Translations under genes and position numbers: made by a program
Shown: one piece after another, positions 40,801 to 51,142 of the stretch
Numbering within the stretch: position 1 is the stretch's first letter
How the letters are laid out: each line of letters begins with the position of its first letter
NCBI GenBank assembly: GCA_037974965.1
Contig: JBBPFI010000001.1
Location: forward strand, 310,001-374,000
Direction of reading: 5' to 3'
Length of the DNA stretch: 64,000 nt
Origin: Dacryopinax spathularia
Lineage: Eukaryota > Basidiomycota > Dacrymycetes > Dacrymycetales > Dacrymycetaceae
Notes under the pieces: model-generated
Seen by the model: only the letters and a program-made list of their open reading frames with translations
Told to the model about the DNA's origin: nothing
Databases searched by the model: none

Positions 40801-41763
40801 GCGATGTTGTTGGAGCGCTTCCGGCAAAGGAGGCACGGGGGGCAGCTCCTCCTCATCCCCTCCTCCGTCCCCTCTTCCGGGGTGGATGGAGTGCACAGAC
40901 CCAGGCGCAGAGGTGGTCCGTTTCCCACCTCCTTGCCCCGAGCGAGTCGAGCTGCCCGACTTGGTAGAAAGCCATGAAGACATGCGCTTGAGCGTCTTCA
41001 GCCCACTCGACGGAGTCCTCTTATGCTCCCTCTCCCTCTCCCTCTCCCTCCCGCTGCTCTCCCTATCTCCCCGCCCCTGCAGGCCGACCCCGAGGGGCAG
41101 CCCCTCCCCACCCCCCACAAGCTCGACCCTCCCGCCCAGAAGAGTTGCGTCCGGCAGCCTAAGGCCCGCAAGGCCCGCAAGCGACGAAAGGGACTTGGCA
41201 CTCTCCTCGGGGAGCTCGTCGGTCGGGGTGTTGAGGCTGCTGGCGTCGCTCCCGCAGTTACTGCTTCCGGCTGAGAGAGGAGGTGGGGGCTCGAGGAAGG
41301 CTGGTCTTTTGACTTGTCCGATTGGGGGGGCGGAGGTGGGGCTGGGGGGTGAGCTTGCTGAGCTTGAGTTGGAGTGGGAGGCGGAGTTGGAGTTGGAGTG
41401 GGGGGTTGAGGTTGGGCCTGGAGTTGGGGTTGGAGCGGGGGAAGGGGAGGGTTTGGGGCGGAAAAAGGAGCGAAGGGGGTTGTACGAGGTTTGCTTTGTC
41501 TTGCTGTTGCTCGTGCTGCTCCTTATCTCCTGTTGAGCGGGAGAAGGAGGGTCAGGCAGCGAGAGCGGGGAAGGTTTGGACGCTCGGGGGAGTGTGTGTC
41601 CGTGTGGATGGTGGGATGAGTGGGAGGTCGCGCTGCTCGACGACGAAGCGGGCTGGGTAGGCGTCGATGGGTGCGAGGAGGAGGTTGACGAGGATGCTGC
41701 TGATGCCGACGAGGACGGAGCTGGGGTAGGGAGTGGAGTGGAGGAGCGGGAGAGGAGGCGCAT
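37813..41763 (-). CDS. very large low-complexity protein, unrecognised
   Basis: A single uninterrupted frame of 1316 aa starting MRLLSRSSTPLPTPAPSSSA. Most of it is S/P/T/H/G-rich and predicted disordered. Two parts look ordered: EYRRIKTLPRPPMLGKWVKR followed by EGYESRCAVWVYDPARDEVV (about residues 590-640), and a long charged helix (YRKEAEWLEAEERKRRAVQR ... EREREREKEKYRAEVRRARE) that would form a coiled coil or single alpha-helix. The C-terminus is Q/M/A-rich (LQMQMQMQAQAQAQ, QQMQMQQQMQAQM), prion-like in composition, and ends RRSRRQTVDFALLG. An open frame of nearly 4 kb in GC-rich repeats is not proof of coding, but codon-level variation of the repeats and the ordered blocks support it. No family recognised. 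Confidence 0.6.
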   Translation of the reverse strand: MRLLSRSSTPLPTPAPSSSASAASSSTSSSHPSTPTQPASSSSSATSHSSHHPHGHTLPRASKPSPLSLPDPPSPAQQEIRSSTSNSKTKQTSYNPLRSFFRPKPSPSPAPTPTPGPTSTPHSNSNSASHSNSSSASSPPSPTSAPPIGQVKRPAFLEPPPPLSAGSSNCGSDASSLNTPTDELPEESAKSLSSLAGLAGLRLPDATLLGGRVELVGGGEGLPLGVGLQGRGDRESSGREREREREHKRTPSSGLKTLKRMSSWLSTKSGSSTRSGQGGGKRTTSAPGSVHSIHPGRGDGGGDEEELPPVPPLPEALQQHRLHLRALTPPPPVGKRDKPLQTPPAHGSDPPSYIYERPPSSGAPSSSGAPSSSGAPPSSDRERARDTEREKERKRVPYPHPRHIPVLLSTITRMSLPPHVSPHPLLVHPEGTPLFPSSTRVYRPKAHLVHSYGHPAQLQAHHQQHSHQQHSHHPHQHSQQGQHRHQQAVGPQIPQPPSHASASPTQRRLHKYRILSRLAPHPHPHPHPHSPNTPSPTSYAPHSLTPPELAELAHLSYRPLPPPPAPARPLSPSSVEYRRIKTLPRPPMLGKWVKREGYESRCAVWVYDPARDEVVRDSVRPARARAGAGPARGCGSGVVQGQSEAVRALARGLGSSSEEEEQEETSSESTDGESSDSEASKSEASEGSNGSGVNELGRMLSRPAPRRASLLAERVLAPLAPAAVITSSSGKDAAPAPAPAYTQGQVPARGGGVGRAGSVMSVYSAAGGIGGGGGTRERSREREKDTARERRKSTPGLLNIPESPTSPTSPTSPNSATSPTSVISPTSATSVTLPSAANSSDLPKLDHPYPHASHAPSLHHSPPSPQTPSPQAAPKKAKVFSPLAEYGTPGNPAMPLVPASAGLHLLPPGYRKEAEWLEAEERKRRAVQRAERERERLLGVERADAEEREREREREKEKYRAEVRRARERSERLRRGGREDDSPIGEGEGWDVNNRLSFRQQQDQQRARERDGQGLARPRSAMLLSSPSPPAAPPGGVGRPVPQTSSTVPPPTASGSISSRPARSRTATAPASVSSRTEKDSRTEAGETITPATSHSSSPSKPDAHASRARSSSRPRPESTQASLSSRPRPESTQPSLSGRDRARTNSAGRRGAMERPLSMLVLPTFPSQAQAQPQAFSPSPSFAGMPGMPLYAPSPSPLPTIPSIPSMPMHIPQLAASQSLAHIQLQMQMQMQAQAQAQIAASQSMAHLQLQYQQMQMQQQMQAQMAQMSAASPGAGMGAGGGVGKRQSVVLPSTGTGGTQGRRSRRQTVDFALLG

Positions 41764-43334
41764 CGTTTTTGGCCTTCGTGTGTGCGGTTGGGTCGACTCT
41801 GCCGCTGATAGCAACCGATGGAGGGGTGGGGAGGGGAGGAAGAGGAGGTCGCAGTGCACGACTACGACTCAGTTGAGGAGGAGGATGACGAGGAGGAAGA
41901 GAAGGGGAAGAGGGAGTGATCAACGAGTGTAACACGGCATTTGAGCCGTAAGCATAAATCTCAGGGGCGCACTAAAGGGGAATTCAAGAATAGTAATCGT
42001 ACAAAGCCACCTGACAGCTTCAGCCAAAGGAAAGAATAGGAAACGGAAAGCGAAAGCGAAAGCGAAAGGAAAGGGAGAAGCACGGAGGAGGCAGGCGAAA
42101 GGGCGGGCGGCTGCGTCAGCCGCGCTTTGCCCATGCAGGGTTCATGCACCACTAGTGAACAAGGCGCAACTTGGAAGTGCGACAGCGTCCGCTCAGCTCG
42201 GCACGTCCCTACCGCTCAGGTGTCCGAGGATGAAGGAGCGAGGGGTTGGCTTGTCTTAGTACCCCTTCATACAACCCAGCGGGAGGCGAGGGTTGGGCGA
42301 TACGCTATGCTAGAAGGGGGCGGGAGCAACAAACATCTCCCCACCTCCTCGTCTCTCGTTGATGAAGCTCGATCGGCCCGATCGATCGTCCCCTCGCCTT
42401 CTAACAAGTCGATGATAATATAACGATTGTATGCAATAAGCAGACGCGGTAAGACGCGCTGCGCTGACTTACCCCGCCTTGATCGGCGAATGGCGCGCCT
42501 CGAGCTACATACTGCTACTACTGTAACATTCCAGCTGAGGAGGCCGGTCTGCCGATCAGTGCGATATCTCACTCCCAGCGTCATCCTCGCCCTTGCTGTG
42601 CATGCCCAATGCAGGAAAGCAACAACAACGAGATCAACGACCGATCTTCCAACGAAGTTCGTGTGTGGGCGATGCCAGCGCACAAGCCGTCTTTCTTTCC
42701 ACTCTTCCTTTTCCTTTCCTTGCCTTTCCTTTCCTTTCTATGACGACCCCCCTTCTACGAGGAACGCCGGTTGCGGTGTGGCGCTCCCCATCTCGCGCGC
42801 AACGTGTTGGACCCTATGTGTCTCACGTGCACTTTCACGTGCGCTTTCACGTGCTTGGAGAGAGTGCGCGTGACGCCACACCCGTGAGCTTGGCGCGGCG
42901 CGTCGCTCTTCCGGCTGAGTGCGGGGTTCCGTATGGCCGACCGCTCTGGCTCGAGGTTGTTGACTCCAGGCTTGGGCTTCTAGCTTGGGCTGGTCCAAGA
43001 AGGCGTTGCAATGCAGTATTATGCTCGACGAAGCTAGAAGCTGAAGTACTTTCTCGGGCTGCGCGCTAGAGGGATACGAGGTTCCAGCCATCGTCCGAGT
43101 GAATTGAAGGCGAGGCCTCAGGGTATGTATCTCCCTCTCACGGCTCAGCGGCAGCTAGAGGTCCAACATCATGTCGTCCGAAGCCGACTGAGCCGGACGT
43201 CCAGTCGACGACTCTGTCAAGACATGATCGACAATATTAATGGTAATACTCTTGTCGAGGGCTCGGCGCGCTGTTTGTCGTAAGCGGCTACTCGGCCTAA
43301 GTCAGTCAGTGTCATCATTATCTACCATAACTCG
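41764..43334. other. intergenic, promoter of the large gene and left edge of the duplicated region
   Basis: About 1.57 kb. Contains a GCGAAA hexamer run near 42045-42075, C/T-rich tracts near 42690-42740, and three evenly spaced CACGTG sites (42824-42853). No gene supported. Confidence 0.4.
42824..42853. promoter_or_regulatory. three CACGTG boxes at exact 12-bp spacing
   Basis: CACGTG at 42824, 42836 and 42848, each followed by C and a CTTT-containing spacer. CACGTG is the classic bHLH/Cbf1-type E-box. The 12-bp period is seen directly; a regulatory role is inferred. Confidence 0.4.
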
Positions 43335-44060
43335 CAGCCAGACCAACCAAAGAACACCTCCTACATTAATAGGACTCAAAGCGCCCCAAAAACGCAGACG
43401 GAGCCCTCGCCTGGCCCAGCTGGATAAAACAGCGGGCTCGACACAGACGTGATCATAAGCAAAGTGCGCGAGACAAGTAGGAAGCCAGATGAGGCATATG
43501 CATATGGGCTGATTGAGCGGATGTACTAACGTGTCCCGGGAGTCGTCGGAAGATTGCCGGTACTGTACGTTCCCCTCTTCCGCGAGCTCTGCGGCGCTCA
43601 ACCATCTCGCCACTGAGCGTTCTGCCATTGATTATATTGAGTAACTACTGTAATTGAGCATGGCTGATCTGTATGTCATACAGAGATATTTGGGAGGAAC
43701 GGCTGATGCCCGACGGCAGGGTGGATCACTCTCGGAAACCAGCTAAGAGGGGACCAGATCCACTCGAGCCCGACTTACAAGAACGGATGCGTGCGAGGCA
43801 CGCTCATTTCCTCCTTTTTCCTGTCTACCTCTCGCTTGAAGAAATGCATACTGATACTGCGTACAGATATCCGGAATGGTACGTTCAGTCGGGCTGGGCT
43901 GGGCAAGGCGGTACGGTATGCACTCTTCCCAAGGAGGGCAGGGCGGTGTACCCGGTATGCAGAGCATGCAGGGGATGCAGGGCGGTATTGGGTTGGGATG
44001 GGGATGGTGCGGCGCTCGTGGATCTTTGTTATGATGGTGGGTTGATGGACATTGGACGAT
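43335..44060 (+). pseudogene. fragment of the IME4 3' end
   Basis: Duplicate of the last three exons of the intact IME4 gene (49654-50295). Near 43347 the sequence AAAGAACACCTCCTACATTA matches the KEHLL region, and 43373 onward matches LKAPQ. 43690-43800 matches the EIFGR...ERMRAR exon and 43866-44040 matches the Gly/Met-rich tail, but the frame is broken in several places and the catalytic domain is absent. It stands directly upstream of a copy of the small 93-aa gene, as the intact 3' end does at 51143. Confidence 0.75.
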
Positions 44061-44862
44061 TGGGTATGGACGTTGTCTCACACGCTCGTACATGACCATC
44101 TCCCCATTATCTGATAAACAGCTGTACTCCTAGATCGTAGCAACCGCACTTACATCCTCACGTACCGCGCGGATGGTCTAGGTGCTCAAGAACGCAGGGC
44201 GTCGACGTCCTTTATCAAAGTCCCCCGACCTCCGCAAAATAGGCCGCTTGACAAAGGGATCCAGTTTCCGGAACGGTGCAAGCTGCAGGTGTGGCACTCG
44301 AACGGCCGCACACCAATACAGCACCGGTAGTCTGTCGAGCCGGTCTCCGAACCGGCACTGAGAGGGAATTCCACGCCGTCCTGCTGAAGAATCGAAGAGT
44401 CGGTATGTATGAACAGAACTTCCCACGGCGATATAGTAGTACAAAGGCACTATTGAGCCAATCGGACCAGGTTCTGAGCAGCGGCTTTCCGAGAAGCACG
44501 AATGTAGTTCCGACGGCCGCATACCCATCGGCAGGGGTTTGTGCTCTGCTCTCGGGACCGCAGAGCATAGACATGCCGCATCCGGGATGGGCAGAATCAC
44601 CGCTGGAGACTGTAGAGGTGCTCCGTACTGGACGCGAAGCCGGCGCGCGTAAATAGGTATAAATAGGTCTGGTTAACGTAGTGCCTCACGAACACGCAGC
44701 TCTTTGACACCTCCCGTACGGTGACGGCCTAGCATCCTCAGGTGCGTGTCCGCCTTCTTTCCGTTTCAAGCCATACCCACAGACTAACATCTTCCGCTGG
44801 GCAGATCATAGATCGATATCCTCCCACCAGAATCCCAGACCAACAAGCCCAGTACTACCCAA
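44061..44862. other. duplicated spacer between the IME4 fragment and the small gene
   Basis: Closely similar to 50330-51142, including GGACATTGGACGATTGG at its start and the shared segment beginning GATCCAGTTTCCGGAACGGT. It probably carries the promoter of the small gene. Minus-strand open frames run across both copies, but several frames are open, so I do not call a gene. Confidence 0.5.
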
Positions 44863-45219
44863 ATGGCTCAAGTGATAACGCTCGAAGACTGCATCGTCTC
44901 CGTCGACCTCACCGGCAAATGGGACAGCGTCCTCTTCATCAAGTCGGACAACACGACCATCGCCTGCTCGCCCGGCTCGCCGGTCCAACTCGTGGGAGTA
45001 CAGATCAAGGCTACGCAGGTGTTGGAGGGGCATCAGATTGGGCCGATGTTTCCGGTCACGGCGAATCATACTTATTTGAAGGGGGCTAGGGTGGTTTGTT
45101 CTGGTCCGTCGCTGTCGGCGTTGACTTGCTCGAGGTGGACACGCGCTCACGCTTATGCGGAGCTCGGGACACTGGCAGGTCCGGAGTATGGCACGATGAC
45201 TTGGGCGCTCGAGGAGTAG
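44863..45219 (+). CDS. small 93-aa protein, family copy 1, unrecognised
   Basis: Two exons (44863-45103, 45179-45219) give MAQVITLEDCIVSVDLTGKW ... VVCSGPEYGTMTWALEE. The beta-rich pattern (CIVSVDLTGKWDSVLFIKSD, then GVQIKATQVLEG) and three Cys suggest a small beta-sandwich; no signal peptide is present. Copy 2 at 51143-51508 has the same exon structure, which supports the splice sites. No family recognised. Confidence 0.6.
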   Translation: MAQVITLEDCIVSVDLTGKWDSVLFIKSDNTTIACSPGSPVQLVGVQIKATQVLEGHQIGPMFPVTANHTYLKGARVVCSGPSLSALTCSRWTRAHAYAELGTLAGPEYGTMTWALEE

Positions 45220-45640
45220 AGCTGTGAGGACCGCCAGTGGATGGGAGGATCATCCTGGCTCTGTCTATGTGCAAGTTGAAGTTGATAAGGGCGGACCCTC
45301 GTGGCCTAGCCGTCTATAACCTGCCGATATTCCCCGCACATCACAGTATGTAGCAGACAGATCTTGATCTGGTCCTGGGAGATCCCTCGCCAGAGGAATT
45401 CCTATGGGTTAACAATCCTGGCTTCCCACGCATGGGGCCCGACATCCACGAGGGCGTTATTAGTAAGTTACTGTATGAGAATGAGACAGAACAAGCAAGT
45501 CTGATAATCAGCCTATGACGAACGGACCAGAGTAGGATATTGTTATGGATCGATGCGTACGAGTCTTGACATCTTGACATCGTCAACTGGACATTGGACG
45601 ATTGGTACGGACATTGTATCGCACTCACGTTATTCACGCC

Positions 45641-45963
45641 TCATGGGTCATCCCTGCCACTACGCAAGCCTCGGTTCGTATGCTCCCAAACCATCGTCTT
45701 ATTGTCCGTCGGACCTAGTACAATCAACCACCAACACCTCTCAGCACCCATCCGCCTTCATCAAACCCAACGACGACAACGTACCAGAGCACAGCACCTC
45801 AGCCCCCTTGAAATATGTAACATTCGCCGTCACCGGCCCGGGAAACGTTGGCCCCACCTGCAGCCCATCAGACAATTGCGCAGCCTTGATCTGGACTTTG
45901 ACCAGCCTGACCGCGTTACCGGCCGAACAGGCGATGGAGGGTTGCCGGCTTGCCCCTGAGATT
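45641..45963 (-). pseudogene. 5'-truncated third copy of the 93-aa gene family
   Basis: The minus strand encodes IACSAGNAVRLVKVQIKAAQ, then GPVTANVTYFKGAEVLCSG, an intron 45784-45715 at the same place as in the other copies, and PTDNKTMVWEHTNRGL to a stop at 45641. The expected first 30 residues (MAQVITLEDC-like) are not found next to it, so it looks truncated; a distant 5' exon is not excluded. Confidence 0.55.
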
Positions 45964-46262
45964 AATCACGCTTGCGCTGACTGGAAGGCTCAAAATGCCG
46001 CGTTACACTCGTTGCTCACTCCTTCCCTCTTCCTCCTCCTGCTCGCTCAAGCGGACGGTCATCTTCCCGCGCTCCTTCCCCCACTCCTCGTCGGCCACCT
46101 TCGCTGACGTGCATCGGCATCAAGTGAGGACGATGCAACGCCTCTCCCGCTCCTCTGCGCCTCTCCCTTCTCCTCTGTCCTAATCGGCATCAGCATCATC
46201 CTCTCCCTGCTCCTCTCACCAGTACCCTTCAACACTTGCTCTGATGAGCCGTGGATTGCGAT

Positions 46263-47396
46263 TTAGACACTCTTGGCGAATGTCACCGAGGACTGAGAAA
46301 TTCCGATTAATTTGCATATATCGGCAACTTCCTCATCACTGAGATTTCTCGGCCTCTGATTTTCACCCCTAGCGCGCAACGACAGAAATAGGCCCAGACC
46401 TCCGTGGCGTTTTATGCCATAGAAGGCGTCAATGCAATTGTTCTTCGTCTGGCTTCTGATTCTCTCCACAAGCTCATCAAGCTGTCCTTCCTTGTAGTCC
46501 TGTCCTTCCGTACCCAAATACCTCTTGATATCGTCCGGGGTAATCTCGGCCGCTTTGACTTTGACGTGGTTGCCGCCAGTCCGAACACAATCGACGATCG
46601 GCCGATCGCGGGCGATCGTCTCGTCGCTCTGCAGTGTGGGCCGGTTTAGCACCTGCGCACGCTCGGAAGAGGGGACGGAAGCGAGGTAGGAACGCACCTG
46701 GATCGTCGCATCTTCGGTTTGTGGCTGCTTCTCCTGAGGGAGGGCGTTGGTAGGTGCGTCTGTTGTGCCGTTGCTCTTTGCCGCCACTGGCTGGGTTTGA
46801 GGGTAGGCGGTCACGAGGGTCGGGATGAGGCCGTCCGGGCGGTCAGAGATGAGGGGAGCGAGGAATGCATCGGCGATATTGAGTTTTGTTGAGCTTGTGT
46901 CGGAGGTCGTGAGCTGGCTGAGGGGGATGATAAACGGTACGCCGAGGGAAGCGGCGGAGCGAATCGTTTCCTCCGTTGGGGGTTGGTCGCAGAGCACTAG
47001 AAGGTCGCCTTTGAATGATTGTTGGAATGACTCGATCGCTGGATTTTCCAAGGCTTCGTTGAAGTGCAGGAGGACAGCGGCTGCGTCGGAGCGGTTGGAG
47101 TCTTTCCCCAGCGTGAAACGCTGTACGAGCCTATGACTAGGCAAGCCAGCAGAGAGAGCCTCGTCATACGCCGGCGAAGGGAGGATCACCCGATCCGCAC
47201 CTCCGTCGAGCCAAGTAATGACCTGGTCGACCGAAGGCTGCTCGTCGGCAGAACAGAGGATAGTGTAGTTGCATGATGTTGGTACGCTGCTTGTGTCGGC
47301 AGAGGAAGGGAAGAGGACATGACCCAGCCGGTATGCAGGTTGGATAGCGTCAGAGGAGAGGTCGTCAATATAGGGCAGAATAATCGGAGGCGCCAT
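46263..47396 (-). CDS. chimeric, internally deleted HIS4 paralogue
   Basis: An intact 377-aa frame. Residues 1-200 match the N-terminal domain of the full HIS4 at 53507 ([20 protein letters not shown] and on to TLVTAYPQ). Then the cyclohydrolase and pyrophosphatase domains are missing, and the frame resumes in the linker (KSNGTTDAPTNALPQEKQPQ) and the first 40 residues of histidinol dehydrogenase (RAQVLNRPTLQSDETIARDR). The last about 100 residues (EITPDDIKRYLGTEGQDYKE ... NLSDEEVADICKLIGISQSS) are unrelated to HIS4. All catalytic regions of HIS4 are absent. It may be a degenerating copy or a new protein; the open frame and absence of stops are notable. Confidence 0.6.
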   Translation of the reverse strand: MAPPIILPYIDDLSSDAIQPAYRLGHVLFPSSADTSSVPTSCNYTILCSADEQPSVDQVITWLDGGADRVILPSPAYDEALSAGLPSHRLVQRFTLGKDSNRSDAAAVLLHFNEALENPAIESFQQSFKGDLLVLCDQPPTEETIRSAASLGVPFIIPLSQLTTSDTSSTKLNIADAFLAPLISDRPDGLIPTLVTAYPQTQPVAAKSNGTTDAPTNALPQEKQPQTEDATIQVRSYLASVPSSERAQVLNRPTLQSDETIARDRPIVDCVRTGGNHVKVKAAEITPDDIKRYLGTEGQDYKEGQLDELVERIRSQTKNNCIDAFYGIKRHGGLGLFLSLRARGENQRPRNLSDEEVADICKLIGISQSSVTFAKSV

Positions 47397-47910
47397 AGTT
47401 CCTTTCCCTTTCTCAAACTAGTAGTAGCAGTGGTGGTGGTTGTAGTGAGAGGAGAAGTGGGGAGACGAGGATGATATCGTCGAGTCAGCCAAAGTACTCC
47501 GCCGCTCCAATCCTCTTCAAGCGACGGGCAATAGTAATGATGAAGTGTGTCAGGGAGTCTGGGAAGGAGTCACCTCAGTACTATGATCGGATGATGAACC
47601 GATCATCAGCACTGCCACTGAGGTGGAAGATGGGCTTGGCGCTGGATTGATGGACTGAGTGAGTCGCTGGAGTTGCATACCGGTCATAGCATCGAGCTCG
47701 GATATTACGATTCTTGAGCGCCGAGATCTAAGGTAGAAAAGCGATATCTTATTCATCGATCTAAAAACGTCGATCATCTCTCCCATCCCAACAACGAGAG
47801 ACAACCCCCTCCGCTGACAACCACCGATCCACACCACCCATCTCACCTACAGCACATACCAGGCAGCACCGATCGCATTCCACCTTCAACATCACAAGAC
47901 AAAACCCAAA
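47397..47910. promoter_or_regulatory. divergent HIS4-like/IME4 promoter region
   Basis: 514 bases between divergent starts. It is related to 52990-53506, which separates the other IME4/HIS4 pair; for example, a CCACTGAGGTGGAA-type block near 47610 corresponds to CCACCTCAGTGG near 53297 on the opposite strand. Probably a shared bidirectional promoter. Confidence 0.5.
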
Positions 47911-50295
47911 ATGCCCCCACCTCAACACGCTGTCACGGACCTGCTCGAGTCCTTCCTCCTCTCCCAACCACCACTCGCTTTGCCGCAGAAGTCGAAGGAC
48001 CTTATTAGGCAGTACGTTCTCCTACTCCTCATCTCACCCTCTCTTTCCCTGGTCCTGCTGACTAGTGACCATGCAGGCTTGTGCTTGCCCGCTCGGCGGA
48101 TTGTAGAGAACTGGGGCTGAAGTTGTCCGATTGGAGACTCATCGATCAGGCGCTGCGAGAACTCGAGCAAGGGTGGGAGAAAGGCCGGGTCAGGCTTGAG
48201 GAGAGAAGCGGTGAGGTGATACTCGCTGAGGCTAGCGTGGGCAGGAAACGGAAACGCTCTGATGACGGAATGGACGAAGGTGCGTCTTCCCCTCCGCCTA
48301 TATGCGGCATATATGCACTCAATATATGCATGCCTGCGTGTCCAGATCTCACCTCCCTCTATATAGACACCCCTCCGAACGGCGCCTCCGAGCTAACATC
48401 CCTCGACGCTCTCCGCTCCCTCCTCCAAAGCGGTACCGCCCGCTCCCGTCTCCTCGCCGAGCGCTTCCACTCCCCCAAAGGATGGGCATTCGAGCCCCTC
48501 TGCCCCCACATCACAAAACTCGCCTGTGCCAAGTCCCGCCAAGCTCTCACCGGCACCTTCAGTGCCTGCTCGCTCGTCCATTTCCGCCCCATTTTGAGGC
48601 CGCATACGGACCCTTCGTTGGGTCATTGTTCGTATCTCAACACGTGCTACTCGGAGCCGTCCTACGCGCTGTCGCCTAGTATCGGGCCTCCACCGGCGAG
48701 GCCGAGCGGGAGCGTCTACCTCCCTAGTGGGCTAGGAGCGGGAGGAAGGGGGAAGGAGAAGGCTCCGTGCAGGTATCTGCACTTCGAGGTGGACTATGAC
48801 GGTGAAGATGGGCCGGACGGGACGGCTATCACGCCTTCCGCCGAGGAAGCCGAGAGAAGGGAAAAGGAGAAAAAAGAACGAAGGCTTCGGTTGCCCGAAG
48901 ATCAGCGCTTACCTATTGGGAGCGGCCCGGAGGGGACGTACAGCGCTAACTTGGTTCGTTCTCCTACGAGTATGGTGATCGGTTATGATTGATGTGTTTG
49001 TCGGGCAGTTTCCGCCTCAGTGGATAAATTGCGATTTGAGGAAGTTCGATTATTCTGTGTTGGGAAAGTTTCATGTTATTATGGCTGATCCGCCTTGGGA
49101 TATACATATGAGTGTGCGTCTCGTTCCATGCGTCTTTCCTGCTTGTGCCTGCCTCTTTTCTCTGTCCTTTCACTACCGCCTGCTTTACTGCACTCACTGG
49201 CACAGGTTGAATGCCATGTCAAGTTGAGCATACGCTGACGGTCCCTCCAGCTCCCGTACGGCACGATGACCGACGACGAAATGCGCAACATGCCCATGTC
49301 AACCCTGCAAGACGAAGGGCTCCTCTTTCTCTGGGTAACAGGCCGAGCCATGGAAGTAGGACGAGAGTGTTTGAGGGTGTGGGGGTATACGCGTGTGGAC
49401 GAGATCGTGTGGGTGAAGACGAATCAGTTGCAGAGAGTTATCAGGACGGGGAGGACGGGGCATTGGTTGAAGTGCGTCGACTGTGCTTTTTTTACTCCTC
49501 CTCCCCCGCTTCTCCCATCACGCCTGCCTTCTCACCGTTGAGTGGACCGACTCGGCAAATGACTTGCCCCGAACTCCTCTCAGTCCTGCCGGCTCCAAGC
49601 CCTGCCTACTTCCCACCACCGTTCCAATGCATAAAAGCTGACACACTTCGCAGCCACACGAAAGAACACCTCCTAGTAGGGCTCAAAGCGCCCCAAAACG
49701 CAGACGGCACCCTCGCCTGGCCCAGCTGGATAAACAGAGGGCTCGACACCGACGTAATAGTGAGCGAAGTCCGAGAGACGAGTCGGAAACCAGACGAGGC
49801 CTACGGGCTGATTGAGCGGATGTGTCCCGGTGGTCGGAAGATCGGTGCGTCCGGGATCCCCACGTTCATTCCGCCGTCGAACGTCCTGGCATGGAGGGAT
49901 TGAGCACCGCTGATGCGCGACGCAGAGATATTTGGAAGGAAACATAATGCCCGGCCGGGATGGATCACACTCGGGAACCAATTGGGAGGGGACCAGATCC
50001 ACGAGCCCGACTTACAAGAACGGATGCGTGCGAGGTACGTCTCTTTCCTCCTTTTTCACTCTACCTCCGCTCGGAAGAAACATGCGCTGATGGGAGGTAA
50101 AGGTATCCAGAACGCTACGCCCAGCAAGGCCAGCCAGGTCAGGTACCAACCGGCCAAAGCGGTATGCACGCCTCGCACGGACCGCACGGCGGTGTACCCG
50201 GTATGCAGAGCATGCAGGGGATGCAAGGCGGGATCGGGTTGGTTATGCAGGGGATCAGGAGTCCTATGGGGATGGGGATGGTGCCGGGCTCATAG
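47911..50295 (+). CDS. IME4: mRNA N6-adenosine methyltransferase, IME4/METTL3 type
   Basis: The catalytic subunit of the m6A writer. Eight exons (47911-48011, 48077-48279, 48346-48953, 49009-49113, 49251-49471, 49654-49844, 49926-50034, 50103-50295) give 576 aa. The catalytic DPPW lies near residue 331 ([13 protein letters not shown]). METTL3-type marks: the zinc-finger-like CSYLNTCY...[67 protein letters not shown], and [17 protein letters not shown]. The DPPW (not EPPL) points to METTL3 rather than METTL14. The C-terminus is a Met/Gly/Gln-rich tail ([17 protein letters not shown]). Intron 2 has a perfect GCATATATGC. Divergent from the chimeric HIS4 copy, with which it shares a promoter region. 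Confidence 0.92.
48307..48316. repeat. GCATATATGC palindrome, IME4 intron 2
   Basis: Perfect copy, followed 15 nt later by a related ATATATGCATGC. Confidence 0.7.
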
Positions 50296-51142
50296 AGCTG
50301 TGTTTTGATTGTGGGTTGCAGGACATTGGACGATTGGTATGGACATTGTCTCGCGCTCGCACATGACGATATCCCGAATTATTCGATAACCAGCTGGACT
50401 CCCTAGCATGCAGAAGTTCGTAGCAACTGTACTTACAAGCTCACGTACGGCGCGGATGGTGTGGGTGCGCAAGGGGGCAGGCGATGGATGTCTGTTATCG
50501 AAGCCCCCGACCTTCGCAGAATAGCACGCTCTGGAAAAGGAATCCAGTTTCCGGAACGGTGCAAGCCGCAGGTATGGCACTCCAACGGCCGCACACCACT
50601 CCAGCACCGGTAGTCTGTCGAGCCGGTCTCTGAACCGGTACTGACAGGGAATTCTACGGCGTCCTCCTGAAGAATCGAAGAGTCGGTATGTATGAACAGA
50701 ACTCCACACGGCGATACAGTAGTACAAAGGCACCATCGGGCCAATATTCGAACCAGGTTCCGAGCAGCGGCTTTCCGAGAAGCACGAATGGGGGGCTCCG
50801 ACGGCCGCATACCCATCGGCGGGGTTTTGTGCTCTGCTCTCGGGACCGCAGAGCATAGACATGCCGGATCCGGTACGCGCAGAATCGCCGCTGGAGACTG
50901 TAGAGGGGCTCCGTACTGGACGCAAAGCCGGTACGCGTAAATATGTATAAATAGGTCTGGTTAACGTACAGTAGTGCCTCACGACCACGCAGCTCCTTTG
51001 ACACCTCCCGTACGACGGTGTAGCATCCTGAGGTGCGTGTCCGCCTTCTTTCCGTTTACAGCCATACCCACACACTAACATCGTCCGCTGGGCAGATCAT
51101 ATCCCACCAGAATCCCAGACCAACAAGCCCAGTACTACCCAA
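50296..51142. other. spacer between IME4 and the small gene, duplicated copy
   Basis: Counterpart of 44061-44862. Holds the IME4 3' flank and the probable promoter of the 93-aa gene, with TATAAATA near 50948. A long minus-strand open frame crosses it but is not preferred over simple homology. Confidence 0.45.

Noticed and set aside
44178-51081. Minus-strand open frames (44178-44600 and 50290-51081) that resemble each other
   Set aside because: The resemblance follows from the duplicated DNA, and more than one frame is open in both copies. There is no domain and no start conserved between them.
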